Positions 33,497 through 42,009 of a DNA stretch of 64,000 nucleotides are shown piece by piece. The DNA lies in NCBI RefSeq assembly GCF_900220985.1, contig NZ_OCPC01000001.1, positions 412,836 to 476,835 on the forward strand, in the 5' to 3' direction. Below the pieces are notes generated by a model, which did not search any database, was not told the DNA's origin, and saw only the letters and a program-made list of their open reading frames with translations. This DNA is from Parahoeflea halophila (GTDB lineage Bacteria; Pseudomonadota; Alphaproteobacteria; Rhizobiales; Rhizobiaceae). Every line of letters starts with the position of its first letter. Position 1 is the first letter of the stretch. Both the position numbers and the translations under genes were made by a program.

Positions 33497-35071
33497 TCAT
33501 TTCCCGCCCAATTTCTGCGCGAGCATATATCCTGCACCTGCTCCGGTGCCTGCCCCCGGCCAGACGCTCGCACCGGTCAGGTGCAATCGCTCGATTGGGG
33601 TCTTTCCCGTGGCGTGGCCGAAGGCCGGACGGAACAGGAAATTCTGCGAAAGGTGATGGCTGCCGGCAATCTGGTCACCGCCGACAAGGTTTGGATTGTC
33701 GGCCTGAAGATCGAGCGGAGAGACCACAGCCCGGCTGATGATCTTGCCTCTAAGCCCCGGCGCATGCGTCTCGATGATATCGAGCGCCCGCTCCGTATAG
33801 ATCTCCTTGACCTCGGCCCAGTCGGTTTGCGTGATCTTGCCAGCTGCATCGCCGCGGATCCTGGCCGGCACCATGCGCACCTGAACCCAGAGCACATGCT
33901 TGCCGTCTGGCGCCCGGCTCGGATCAATTGCGGTCGGCTGTCCCACCACCAGAACCGGTTCGTCCGGCAACATGCCTGCAACAGCCTGCTGGTAGGTCCG
34001 GGCCATCTGATCGAGCGACGGCGCGATATGAACATAAGCGAATGATCTCAGCTCGTCGCTTGCGCTCCAGTCCGGCAGCCCGTCAAGCGCCAGGTGAATC
34101 ATCATCGTGCCCGGCGCATGGACGAACTTCGTCATCTTCGCGTCGAAACCGCTATTGCCTGAGCCGCCTTCGAGCAGCTTCATCATTCCACGCGGCGCAA
34201 CATTGGCGATCACCGCCTTGGCTGCGCTCACTCTGGTTCCGTCTGCAAGCTCGATCCCGGTGGCCCTGGCACCTTCACGGATCACCCGCGACACCTTCCT
34301 GCCGCAATGGACTTCGCCGCCCGAGGCTTCGATCTGCGTCACGAGCGCCCGCGTCACCGTGTCGGCACCACCCTTGCCGATGACCATGCCGAAATTCTGG
34401 TTGGCCATCGCTTCCAGATAGGGAAACACCGCACCGCCACCCAGATCGGGCGCAAAATCGAGATGCATCCCCCACGCCGCGAGCGTGGCGCGAACATGGT
34501 CGGACTCGAAGGTTTCCGACAGGAAGCTGCGTGGCGAGGAAATCAGCAGCCGGACCAGCCCGGCAGTCCAGGCGACGCCTTTCTTGTACAGGGCCCTGGC
34601 CAGCAACTTCAAAAGTACATGCGTTTGCATGGGACTGCCCAAAAGCGCAAAGACATGTTCGGCCGTTTCGGGAAATTCCTTGCACAACCGGTCCCAGGCT
34701 CGCGCGTCGGCCTCGGAAAAGGCTGCAATCCGCGCCCGGGTCTCGCCATCTCCGGTGCTCACGCCAAGCCACTTGCCATCCTCAAAAACGCTGGCAAAAC
34801 AATGGCTAGCTGGCGCAAACTCAAGCCCGTTCGCACTCAGCGCCTCTCCATGCTGCTTGAAGAAACCCGATCCGGCAAACAGGCTCAGATTCATCGCCGC
34901 CCAGTCATGACGGAAGCCCGGCTCGGTCAGTTCCAGCGTCTTGACGGCGCCACCGGTCGCCTCCGCCTGCTCGAAAACGCCAACCCGCCAGCCCTTCGTG
35001 CCCAGCTGAACCGCACAAGCCAGACTGTTCACGCCGGAACCAACTATGACTGCATCATACCCGCTCTGCAC
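33497..35071 (-). CDS. Phytoene-desaturase-like (CrtI/PYROXD2-type) FAD oxidoreductase A
   Basis: The 524-residue flavoprotein opens with the dinucleotide-binding GYDAVIVGSGVNSLACAVQLGTKGWRVGVFEQAEATGGAVKT. It has a second substrate/FAD motif IGKGGADTVTRALVTQIEASGGEVHCGRKV near residue 215 and closes with LHLTGASVWPGAGTGAGAGYMLA. It is paralogous to the plus-strand protein at 36040 and stands divergent from it across the 35.1 kb promoter region. Relatives dehydrogenate or isomerise hydrophobic or alicyclic substrates. It starts at GTG 35071 and heads the minus-strand transporter operon. The reaction is unknown; dehydrogenation of an oxindole-type compound is a guess from context. Confidence 0.83.
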   Translation of the reverse strand: MQSGYDAVIVGSGVNSLACAVQLGTKGWRVGVFEQAEATGGAVKTLELTEPGFRHDWAAMNLSLFAGSGFFKQHGEALSANGLEFAPASHCFASVFEDGKWLGVSTGDGETRARIAAFSEADARAWDRLCKEFPETAEHVFALLGSPMQTHVLLKLLARALYKKGVAWTAGLVRLLISSPRSFLSETFESDHVRATLAAWGMHLDFAPDLGGGAVFPYLEAMANQNFGMVIGKGGADTVTRALVTQIEASGGEVHCGRKVSRVIREGARATGIELADGTRVSAAKAVIANVAPRGMMKLLEGGSGNSGFDAKMTKFVHAPGTMMIHLALDGLPDWSASDELRSFAYVHIAPSLDQMARTYQQAVAGMLPDEPVLVVGQPTAIDPSRAPDGKHVLWVQVRMVPARIRGDAAGKITQTDWAEVKEIYTERALDIIETHAPGLRGKIISRAVVSPLDLQADNPNLVGGDQIAGSHHLSQNFLFRPAFGHATGKTPIERLHLTGASVWPGAGTGAGAGYMLAQKLGGK

Positions 35072-35096
35072 TGCACCCGATCTCCCTTCGAGATTT

Positions 35097-35117
35097 ATAA
35101 TTGCAAATGCATATTAT
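35097..35117. promoter_or_regulatory. AT-rich dyad (TGCA-A/T-TGCA) in the divergent promoter region, candidate MarR operator
   Basis: ATAATTGCAAATGCATATTAT at 35097-35117 contains two TGCA half-sites in AT-rich flanks with approximate two-fold symmetry. It lies between the divergent genes starting at 35071 (minus) and 35221 (plus). AT-rich dyads of this size are the usual MarR targets, and a MarR gene lies in the plus operon. Confidence 0.45.
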
Positions 35118-35220
35118 TCTGTCTAGCATCTATTTGTTGCAGTCCCGCATATCGCCTTTCCGGCTGATCATCGGCGGGAGACAACAGAAATCAAGAACGC
35201 CTGTCAGGGGAGAGACACAC

Positions 35221-36012
35221 ATGAACGCTGCAGAAACGCTCGGCAATCTTGCCGGTATGCTGATCGAGGGAAAAGTCGAGGTGGTCGACCTCTCCGGTCC
35301 GCTTGGGCCAGACACGCCACTGCTTCAGTTGCCCGAGGATTTCGCCAAGAATACGCCCAAGATCGAAATTCACAAGATCTCCGAATATGACAGTGACGGT
35401 CCGTTCTTTGCCTGGAACTGGCTCAAGCTCGGCGAGCATTCCGGCACCCATTTCGACGCGCCGCATCACTGGATCACCGGCAAGGACTATGCCGATGGCT
35501 ACACCGATTCCATTCCGCCACAGAACTTTGTCGCACCGGTCAATGTGATCGACTGCTCCGCCGAAGTCGCTGAAAACCCCGACTTCCTGCTCGATGCAGC
35601 CCGCGTCAAGCAATGGGAAGCCGAGCACGGCGAAATCAAGGCCGGCGAATGGGTGGTGATGCGGTCCGACTGGGATTCCCGCGCCGGTGACGAAGCCGCC
35701 TTCCTCAACGCCGATGAAACCGGCCCGCACTCGCCCGGACCGACGGTTGATTGCATCCAGTACATTCTGTCCAAGGGTGTGGTTGGCTGGGGCAACCAGT
35801 GCATTGGCACCGATGCGGGTCAGGCCGGCGGCATGGAACCTCCCTACCCGGCGCACAATCTGCTGCACGCGGCCAACAAATATGGTCTCGCCTCGCTTGC
35901 CAATCTCGACAAGCTGCCGCCCAAGGGCGCGATCCTGATCGCGGCACCGCTCAAGATCGTCAAGGGAACGGGCAGCCCGATCCGCGCCATGGCACTGGTC
36001 GCACGCGGCTAA
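35221..36012 (+). CDS. Cyclase-family metal hydrolase, isatin hydrolase-like
   Basis: The 263-residue cytoplasmic protein has the metal motif HSGTHFDAPHHW, with ligands likely His73, His77 and Asp79 and with His82/83 nearby. It also has QCIGTDAGQAGGMEPPYPAHNLLH near residue 195 and IHKISEYDSDGPFFAWNW. From memory the whole sequence closely resembles the manganese-dependent isatin hydrolase of Labrenzia aggregata, which opens isatin to isatinate; kynurenine formamidase (KynB) belongs to the same superfamily but is shorter (about 210 residues). The gene heads the plus-strand operon with FAD oxidoreductase B, MarR and the IorAB-type enzyme. A formamidase role is the main alternative. Confidence 0.82.
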   Translation: MNAAETLGNLAGMLIEGKVEVVDLSGPLGPDTPLLQLPEDFAKNTPKIEIHKISEYDSDGPFFAWNWLKLGEHSGTHFDAPHHWITGKDYADGYTDSIPPQNFVAPVNVIDCSAEVAENPDFLLDAARVKQWEAEHGEIKAGEWVVMRSDWDSRAGDEAAFLNADETGPHSPGPTVDCIQYILSKGVVGWGNQCIGTDAGQAGGMEPPYPAHNLLHAANKYGLASLANLDKLPPKGAILIAAPLKIVKGTGSPIRAMALVARG

Positions 36013-36039
36013 AGCGCGCCAACGCCGGAGACCGGGACC

Positions 36040-37617
36040 ATGGCAGATTACGACCACATCATCGTTGGCAGCGGGATCAATTCGCTCGTTGCCGCGGCCA
36101 TGCTTTCCAAAAATGGCAAGCGTGTGCTGGTGCTCGAGCGCGAAGACCGCCTCGGCGGCTGCATGCGCACCGAGGAAATCACCCTGCCCGGTTTCCACCA
36201 CGACGTCATGGCAGCCACCTTTGTGCTGTTTCTGACCTCTCCAGTCCATGACGCGCTCGGAGCCGATCTGGCGCGGCATGGGCTGGAATTCTGCCACACC
36301 CAGCACCCGACTGCGGTTCTCAGGCCCGACGGCTCGTCGCTGGTGCTGACCACAGACCGTGCCACCAACGTCAGGACGTTCAATGCAGTCTCTGCCGGTG
36401 ATGGTGACCGCCACAAGAAAGCCGTCGAAACAGTCGAAGCCGATGCGCCATTCCTGTTCGCGCTGCTCGGCGGTGAACTCTGGAGCTGGTCCACCGCCAG
36501 GCTGATGATCGGCCAGGCCTGGAAACGCGGCCTGCGCGGCCTCGCAGCCTGGATGGGGGAAGCCTTGCGGCCGATCCGCGCCTGGCTTGAAAGCTCCTAC
36601 AATTCGCAGCTGGTTCAGGCGCTCTGGGCGCCCTGGGCGCTGCACACCGGCCTGACCACGGAATCCGCCTATGGCAGCCAGATGGGCAAGGTCATCGCCT
36701 TTGCGCTGGAGGCTGCTGGTGCGCCTGTCGTCAAGGGCGGCGCCGGCCAGGCCGTTGCCGCCTTCAAGGGCCTGATCGAGGCCAATGGCGGCGAGTTGCG
36801 CACGGGCGCCGACGTTGACCAGATTATTCTGCGCGACGGCAAAACCGCCGGCGTCAGGCTCGCCGATGGCAACGAGATCACCGCGTCACACGTCATCTGC
36901 TCGGTGGCGCCGGGACAGCTCTACAACCGGCTGCTGCGCGGCGAGACCGGGAAACTCCCCGAAGAGGTGACCTCCGGCCTTAGTCAATTCCGCCATGGCC
37001 GCGGCAATTTCCAGCTGCACTACGCCATCGACGGCCCGATCCGCTGGAAGACCAAGGGGCTGGAGGATGTCGCTCTCATTCACCTGGCAGAGAGCGTCGA
37101 TTCCGTCTCGAAATCCTCCAACGAGGCCGAGCGCGGCATGTTGCCGGCAACACCGACCATCTGTGTCGGCCAGCCGCACCGGCTAGACCCATCCCGCTGC
37201 CCGGATGGCAAGTCCATCCTCTGGCTGCAGATCCCCGATGCCCCACGTACCGTCAAAGGCGACGCTGTTGGCAAGATTGAAACCGGCGGCGTCTGGAACG
37301 AAGCCACGCGTGAGGCCTTTGCCGACCGCATCGAGGCGATCCTTGCCAATCACATCGAAGGATTTGCCGACAGCGTTCTGGCCCGCAAGGCCTACTCGCC
37401 GGTGGATCTGGAAACCATGAATATCAATCTCGTCGGCGGCGATCCCTATGGCGGGTCCTGCGCCCTGGACCAGTTCTTCATCTGGCGTCCATTCGCCCAC
37501 AGCAAGAACAACGCGACAGCGATCGAAAACCTGCATCACATCGGCGCCTCCACCCACCCCGGACCGGGTCTTGGCGGCGGATCCGGTCTGTTGCTGGCAA
37601 AAAGGTTGAGCGGATGA
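36040..37617 (+). CDS. Phytoene-desaturase-like (CrtI/PYROXD2-type) FAD oxidoreductase B
   Basis: The 525-residue flavoprotein starts with YDHIIVGSGINSLVAAAMLSKNGKRVLVLEREDRLGGCMRT and has APVVKGGAGQAVAAFKGLIEANGGELRTGADV near residue 230. It ends in HHIGASTHPGPGLGGGSGLLLAKRL, the C-terminal FAD contact of the CrtI/PYROXD2 group. It is a paralogue of the protein at 33497, with one copy in each divergent arm, so they may act on successive intermediates or as partners. It lies 27 bases after the hydrolase gene and overlaps the MarR gene by four bases. Confidence 0.83.
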   Translation: MADYDHIIVGSGINSLVAAAMLSKNGKRVLVLEREDRLGGCMRTEEITLPGFHHDVMAATFVLFLTSPVHDALGADLARHGLEFCHTQHPTAVLRPDGSSLVLTTDRATNVRTFNAVSAGDGDRHKKAVETVEADAPFLFALLGGELWSWSTARLMIGQAWKRGLRGLAAWMGEALRPIRAWLESSYNSQLVQALWAPWALHTGLTTESAYGSQMGKVIAFALEAAGAPVVKGGAGQAVAAFKGLIEANGGELRTGADVDQIILRDGKTAGVRLADGNEITASHVICSVAPGQLYNRLLRGETGKLPEEVTSGLSQFRHGRGNFQLHYAIDGPIRWKTKGLEDVALIHLAESVDSVSKSSNEAERGMLPATPTICVGQPHRLDPSRCPDGKSILWLQIPDAPRTVKGDAVGKIETGGVWNEATREAFADRIEAILANHIEGFADSVLARKAYSPVDLETMNINLVGGDPYGGSCALDQFFIWRPFAHSKNNATAIENLHHIGASTHPGPGLGGGSGLLLAKRLSG

Positions 37618-38105
37618 ACGACACCAGGAAGCCTGAAACCGAAAAGCCCGAGCCCCTGCCGCGGCTTGGCGAAATCGGCCTGTCGAATTACGCCCCCTAT
37701 CTGATGAACCGCATCATGGGCCGCTACAATGCGGACCTGAGGCAGGAAATGACGGAGCTTGGGTTGACCACACCCAAGATGCGCGCGCTTGCCGTGCTTT
37801 CGGTTATCGATGCGCTGCCGATCAGTGAACTGGCGGTCTATGCCGTGGTCGAGCAATCGACGCTCAGCCGTGCTCTCGACCAGCTTGCTTCCGACAACAT
37901 GGTCAGGCGCGACGCCGATCCGAACGACAGCCGCGTGACCCGCATCGGCATTACCGATGCAGGCCGCGCGACCCTTGATCGGCTCTGGCCCACCATGGCC
38001 CGGAGCTACGCCCAGATGTTCAAAGGCATCCCCGAAGAGGAGCGCCAGGCATTCGTGACCACGCTGCAAAAGGTGCTCAAGAACATCCGCAAGCACGATT
38101 TTTAA
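37614..38105 (+). CDS. MarR family transcriptional regulator (second)
   Basis: This 163-residue winged-helix regulator has MGRYNADLRQEMTELGLTTPKMRALAVLSVIDALPISELAVYAVVEQSTLSRALDQLASDNMVRRDADPNDSRVTRIGIT. The recognition helix includes QSTLSRALDQL and the wing RRDADPNDSR. It is translationally coupled to FAD oxidoreductase B (ATGA overlap) and followed after 18 bases by the IorA-type gene. It is the likely regulator of the divergent promoter at 35.1 kb. MarR proteins control several auxin- and indole-degradation loci, which fits the neighbours (inference). Confidence 0.93.
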   Translation: MNDTRKPETEKPEPLPRLGEIGLSNYAPYLMNRIMGRYNADLRQEMTELGLTTPKMRALAVLSVIDALPISELAVYAVVEQSTLSRALDQLASDNMVRRDADPNDSRVTRIGITDAGRATLDRLWPTMARSYAQMFKGIPEEERQAFVTTLQKVLKNIRKHDF

Positions 38106-38123
38106 GGACGGGAATCACAGATC

Positions 38124-40271
38124 ATGGCTGAACGCTCATTCGCCAAGGAAGTCCAGAAACTGAAGATCGGGGAAGGTGAAACCTTTTCCGGCGAGGGCAT
38201 TCTGGCGCTGACGAAGGCACTGCTGGAAGCCGGTGTCGGCTATGTCGGCGGCTACCAGGGCGCACCGATCAGCCATCTTATGGACGTCCTCGCCGATGCC
38301 GAGGAGATCCTCACCGAGCTCGGTGTACGCTACGAGGCCAATGCCTCCGAAGCAGCCGCCGCGGCCATGCTGGCGGCCTCCGTGCATTACCCGATCCGCG
38401 GCGCCGTCACCTTCAAGGGACCGGTTGGCGTCAATGTCGCCTCCGACGCGCTCGCCAATCTGTCCTCATCCGGCGTAACAGGAGGCGCGCTGGTCATCAT
38501 CGGTGAGGATTACGGCGAAGGTTCCTCGATCATGCAGGAACGCAGCCACGCTTTTGCGATGAAATCGCAGATGTGGCTGCTCGATCCGCGGCCCAACCTG
38601 CCCTCGATTGTCAAGTCGGTACATCAAGGCTTTGAGCTGTCAGAAGCCTCAAACACCCCGGTCATGCTGATGGTGCGGATCCGCTCGTGCCATGTGACCG
38701 GCAGCTTTGAGGCCAGGGACAACAAGCGCCCGCCCTTTACGGTGAAGGATGCGCTGGCCACGCCGCGCAGCGACTACGCCCGCGTCGTGCTGCCGCCGAT
38801 GTCCTATCTGCAGGAACACGACAAGATCAACAACCGCTGGCCGGCCGCGCAGAAACACATCGTCGAGAACAAGCTCAACGAAATGTTCGGCCCCAAGGAG
38901 GCACCAGTCGGCATCGTGCTGCAGGGCGGCATGTACAACGGCGTGATCCGTGCGCTGCAGCGCCTCGGACTGGCTGACATCCACGGCGAGACCGATGTCC
39001 CGCTCTATGTGCTCAACGTCACCTACCCGCTGGTCAATGACGAGTTCTTCGAATTCTGCGAAGGCAAGTCGGCGGTTCTGGTGGTCGAGGAAGGCCAGCC
39101 CGAATTCATCGAACAGGCGCTCGGCGCCGCACTTTACAAATCCGGCCGCAACATCAGCCTGCATGGCAAGGACATGCTGCCGATGGCGGGCGAATACACC
39201 GGTCAGGTCATGCTCGACGGCCTGGAAGCCTTCCTCCGCAAGGCGGCCCCCGAGATGCTGCCGGCCCGCCTGCGCGCGCCCAATTCGGAAGAGAAGCCGG
39301 CGCTGCCAGACCTCTCCAAGACGGTGCCGATCCGCCCGCCCGGTTTCTGCACTGGCTGTCCCGAACGACCGATCTTTGCCGCCATCAAGCTGACCGAGCA
39401 GGAATTCGGCAAACACCAGATCGCCGGCGACATCGGCTGCCACCTGTTTGCCACCCTGCCGCCCTTCGAGATCGGCGGCTCGACCATGGGATACGGTCTC
39501 GGTCCGGCCTCAAACGCGGCCTTTGACGGCGGCGGCGAGAAACGCTCGATTTCCATTCTCGGCGACGGCGGCTTCTGGCACAACGGGCTGTCCTCATCGA
39601 TCGGCAACGCGGTCTACAACAAGTCCGACGGCGTCATCGTCGTGGTGGACAATTTCTACTCCGCCGCCACCGGGGGGCAGGACGTGCTCTCGTCGCGCGC
39701 CGACAATCCGACCAAGGCGACGGGCCATCCGATCGCCGACGCGGTCAAGGGTGTCGGCGTCAAGTGGGTGCGCCAGCTTGACCGCACCTATGACGTGCCC
39801 AAGATGCGCGAGATCCTGAAAGAGGCGCTGACCACCGACCATGTCGGACCAAAAGTCATCGTCGCCTCCTCGGAATGCATGCTCAACAAGCAGCGCCGCG
39901 AAAAACCGCTGATGAACAAGGCGATCAAGGAAGGCCGCCGGGTTGAAAAGCCGCGCTTCGGCGTCGACGAGGACATCTGCACCGGCGACCACGCCTGTAT
40001 CCGCCTGTCCGGATGCCCGTCGCTGTCGCTGAAGAAGCTCGACGATCCACTGCGCGACGATCCCGTTGCCAGCATCGATCAGAGCTGCGTCGGCTGCGGC
40101 AATTGTGGCGAAGTGGCCGACGCCGCCGTGCTGTGCCCGTCCTTCTTCCGCGCTGAAGTCGTGCACAATCCGGGCTGGCTCGAACGCAAGCTCGGCAACC
40201 TGAGAAGCAAGACCATCGCGTGGCTTCAAGATCGCCGCTCCAGCACCCGCATCGAATTCGCCCGGACCTGA
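38124..40271 (+). CDS. Indolepyruvate oxidoreductase (IorA)-family alpha subunit with ferredoxin domain
   Basis: The 715-residue subunit of a 2-oxoacid:acceptor oxidoreductase decarboxylates an aryl 2-oxoacid to the acyl-CoA using TPP. The N-terminal pyrimidine-binding domain spans about 25-200 (VGYVGGYQGAPISHLMD). The TPP-binding stretch is near 478 (LGDGGFWHNGLSSSIGNAVYNKSD, then DNFYSAATGGQD). A C-terminal 2x[4Fe-4S] region at ~615-675 has an altered first motif (C-x5-C-x5-CP) and a normal CxxCxxC second one. It is paired with the beta subunit five bases downstream. Phenylpyruvate or indolepyruvate is the usual substrate; beside isatin hydrolase, isatinate is an attractive one (inference). 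Confidence 0.9.
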   Translation: MAERSFAKEVQKLKIGEGETFSGEGILALTKALLEAGVGYVGGYQGAPISHLMDVLADAEEILTELGVRYEANASEAAAAAMLAASVHYPIRGAVTFKGPVGVNVASDALANLSSSGVTGGALVIIGEDYGEGSSIMQERSHAFAMKSQMWLLDPRPNLPSIVKSVHQGFELSEASNTPVMLMVRIRSCHVTGSFEARDNKRPPFTVKDALATPRSDYARVVLPPMSYLQEHDKINNRWPAAQKHIVENKLNEMFGPKEAPVGIVLQGGMYNGVIRALQRLGLADIHGETDVPLYVLNVTYPLVNDEFFEFCEGKSAVLVVEEGQPEFIEQALGAALYKSGRNISLHGKDMLPMAGEYTGQVMLDGLEAFLRKAAPEMLPARLRAPNSEEKPALPDLSKTVPIRPPGFCTGCPERPIFAAIKLTEQEFGKHQIAGDIGCHLFATLPPFEIGGSTMGYGLGPASNAAFDGGGEKRSISILGDGGFWHNGLSSSIGNAVYNKSDGVIVVVDNFYSAATGGQDVLSSRADNPTKATGHPIADAVKGVGVKWVRQLDRTYDVPKMREILKEALTTDHVGPKVIVASSECMLNKQRREKPLMNKAIKEGRRVEKPRFGVDEDICTGDHACIRLSGCPSLSLKKLDDPLRDDPVASIDQSCVGCGNCGEVADAAVLCPSFFRAEVVHNPGWLERKLGNLRSKTIAWLQDRRSSTRIEFART

Positions 40272-40275
40272 TCGC

Positions 40276-41859
40276 ATGGCAACCACCACACTCTCCGAAC
40301 TGAAGCCCAGGCAGCCGGACCTTGCGCTGGACCAGATCATCAAGGTCGCAATCATGGCCGTCGGCGGCCAGGGTGGCGGCGTGCTGACCAACTGGGTCGA
40401 GGACTGCGCCCACCGCAACGGCTATGTCGTTCAGGCCACCTCCGTGGCCGGCGTCGCCCAGCGGACCGGTGCAACGATCTATTACATGGAAATGGCGCCT
40501 GCCAGCGATCGCAAGCCGGTCTTCTCGCTGATGCCGGCTGCTGGTGACGTCGACATTCTGGTGGCAGCCGAAATGATGGAAGCCGGACGCGCCATCATGC
40601 GCGGCTTCGTCACCCCGGACCGCACCACACTGATCGCCTCGTCGCACCGTGCGCTAGCCGTCTCCGAGAAGATGGTGCCCGGAGATGGCATCGCCGATTC
40701 CGAGGAAGTGATTGCGGCTGCGGAAATCGCCGCCCAGCGATTCATCGCTTTCGACATGGAGAAGATGGCAGTCGATGCCGGATCAATGATCTCGGCCAGC
40801 CTGTTCGGCGCGCTGGCCGGCTCCGGCGCCTTGCCGTTCGAGCGCGAAAGTTTCGAAGCCGCGATCAAGGCCTCCGGCCGTGGTGTTGAAGCCAGCCTGC
40901 GCGCTTTTGCGGCCGGATTCGAAGCTGCGGCCGGAGGCTTGGTTGAGCGTCCACAGTGGGGACAGACGAAATCCGATACGGCCAACGCGCCCAGGGGACC
41001 AAGCCACCTGGTCGAGAAATGGCAAGCGCTCGAGGCAAGGACAGAGGCCCTGCCCGACAACGTTCGCGACATGGCGCTGACGGGACTGCGCGCCGTCGTC
41101 GATTTTCAGGATCTCGACTATGGCGCCGAGTATCTCGACCGGCTTGACCAGGTTCTCGACCACGACGACCCCGGCAAGGACTATGAGCTGACCCTGGAGG
41201 CCGCCAAATACATCGCCAAGGCGATGGCCTATGACGACGTGTTCCGTGTTGCCGACCTGAAGACCCGCGGCAGCCGCTTCGCCCGCGTCCGCAACGAGAT
41301 TTCGCCGGCTGAAGGCACGCAAATGAAACTCACCGAATTCATGCATCCGCGCGCCGAGGAGGTGGTCGGCATAATGCCGTCGAAGCTCGGCCGCCGGCTG
41401 TCTGCCAGTGAAAAATCAATGCGGCTGATCGACAGGCTGGTCAACAAGGGCCGCAGGCTGCGCACCGATCGGCTGCTTCCCTTCGCCCAGCTCTACATCC
41501 TCGGCGGGCTTCGCAAGTATCGCCGCGGAACCCTGCGCCATGCAATCGAGAAAGAACACATGGAACGCTGGCTGGAACAGGCGCTGAACTACCGCAAGCT
41601 CGATTATGCGCTCGGCGTCGAAGCCTTGCGCAACCGCCGCCTGGTCAAGGGCTACTCCGACACCCATGCCCGTGGCCTGTCGAAGTTCGACCGGGTCATG
41701 GAGGGCGTAGCGCTGCTTGCAGGCCGCGACGATGCGGCCCATTGGTGCAAACTGCTGCGCGAAGCAGCCCTCGCCGATGAAAAAGGCGACCAGCTCGAAG
41801 GCGCGCTCAAGACCGTCCGCTCCTTTGCAGGACAGCCCGAGACCGCGTTGCAGAACTGA
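40276..41859 (+). CDS. Indolepyruvate oxidoreductase (IorB)-family beta subunit, long form
   Basis: The 527-residue subunit has the 2-oxoacid oxidoreductase gamma-type domain at its N terminus (VAIMAVGGQGGGVLTNWVEDCAHRNGYVVQATSVAGVAQRTGAT), which contacts CoA and TPP. A C-terminal ~300-residue DUF6537-like helical extension follows (LEAAKYIAKAMAYDDVFRVADLKTR and later). This long form occurs in aerobic proteobacteria, where the enzyme can work without strict anaerobiosis. It is the last gene of the plus-strand operon; about 150 non-coding bases follow before the PACE gene. Confidence 0.9.
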   Translation: MATTTLSELKPRQPDLALDQIIKVAIMAVGGQGGGVLTNWVEDCAHRNGYVVQATSVAGVAQRTGATIYYMEMAPASDRKPVFSLMPAAGDVDILVAAEMMEAGRAIMRGFVTPDRTTLIASSHRALAVSEKMVPGDGIADSEEVIAAAEIAAQRFIAFDMEKMAVDAGSMISASLFGALAGSGALPFERESFEAAIKASGRGVEASLRAFAAGFEAAAGGLVERPQWGQTKSDTANAPRGPSHLVEKWQALEARTEALPDNVRDMALTGLRAVVDFQDLDYGAEYLDRLDQVLDHDDPGKDYELTLEAAKYIAKAMAYDDVFRVADLKTRGSRFARVRNEISPAEGTQMKLTEFMHPRAEEVVGIMPSKLGRRLSASEKSMRLIDRLVNKGRRLRTDRLLPFAQLYILGGLRKYRRGTLRHAIEKEHMERWLEQALNYRKLDYALGVEALRNRRLVKGYSDTHARGLSKFDRVMEGVALLAGRDDAAHWCKLLREAALADEKGDQLEGALKTVRSFAGQPETALQN

Positions 41860-42009
41860 ACCGGCCGCAACAGTCTCGATCAGGTGAGGCTGTGCTGGCA
41901 AAGGGCACTTGCGTGGCCTGCGCAATGGCTTACATGAAAGCCAAGCGAGGACGACCTCCCCATTGAGGAAACACCGCCGGGACGACCCGGCAATCAAAAG
42001 GGCTGTCCT

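Noticed and set aside
35221-36012. Straight assignment of the cyclase-family protein as KynB
   Set aside because: It is about 50 residues longer than KynB, lies in a separate operon, and its sequence resembles isatin hydrolase more closely; a formamidase role is kept only as an alternative.
33497-37617. Carotenoid biosynthesis from the two phytoene-desaturase-like proteins
   Set aside because: No crtB, crtE, crtY or other carotenoid gene is nearby, and the partners are indole/aromatic-type catabolic genes.
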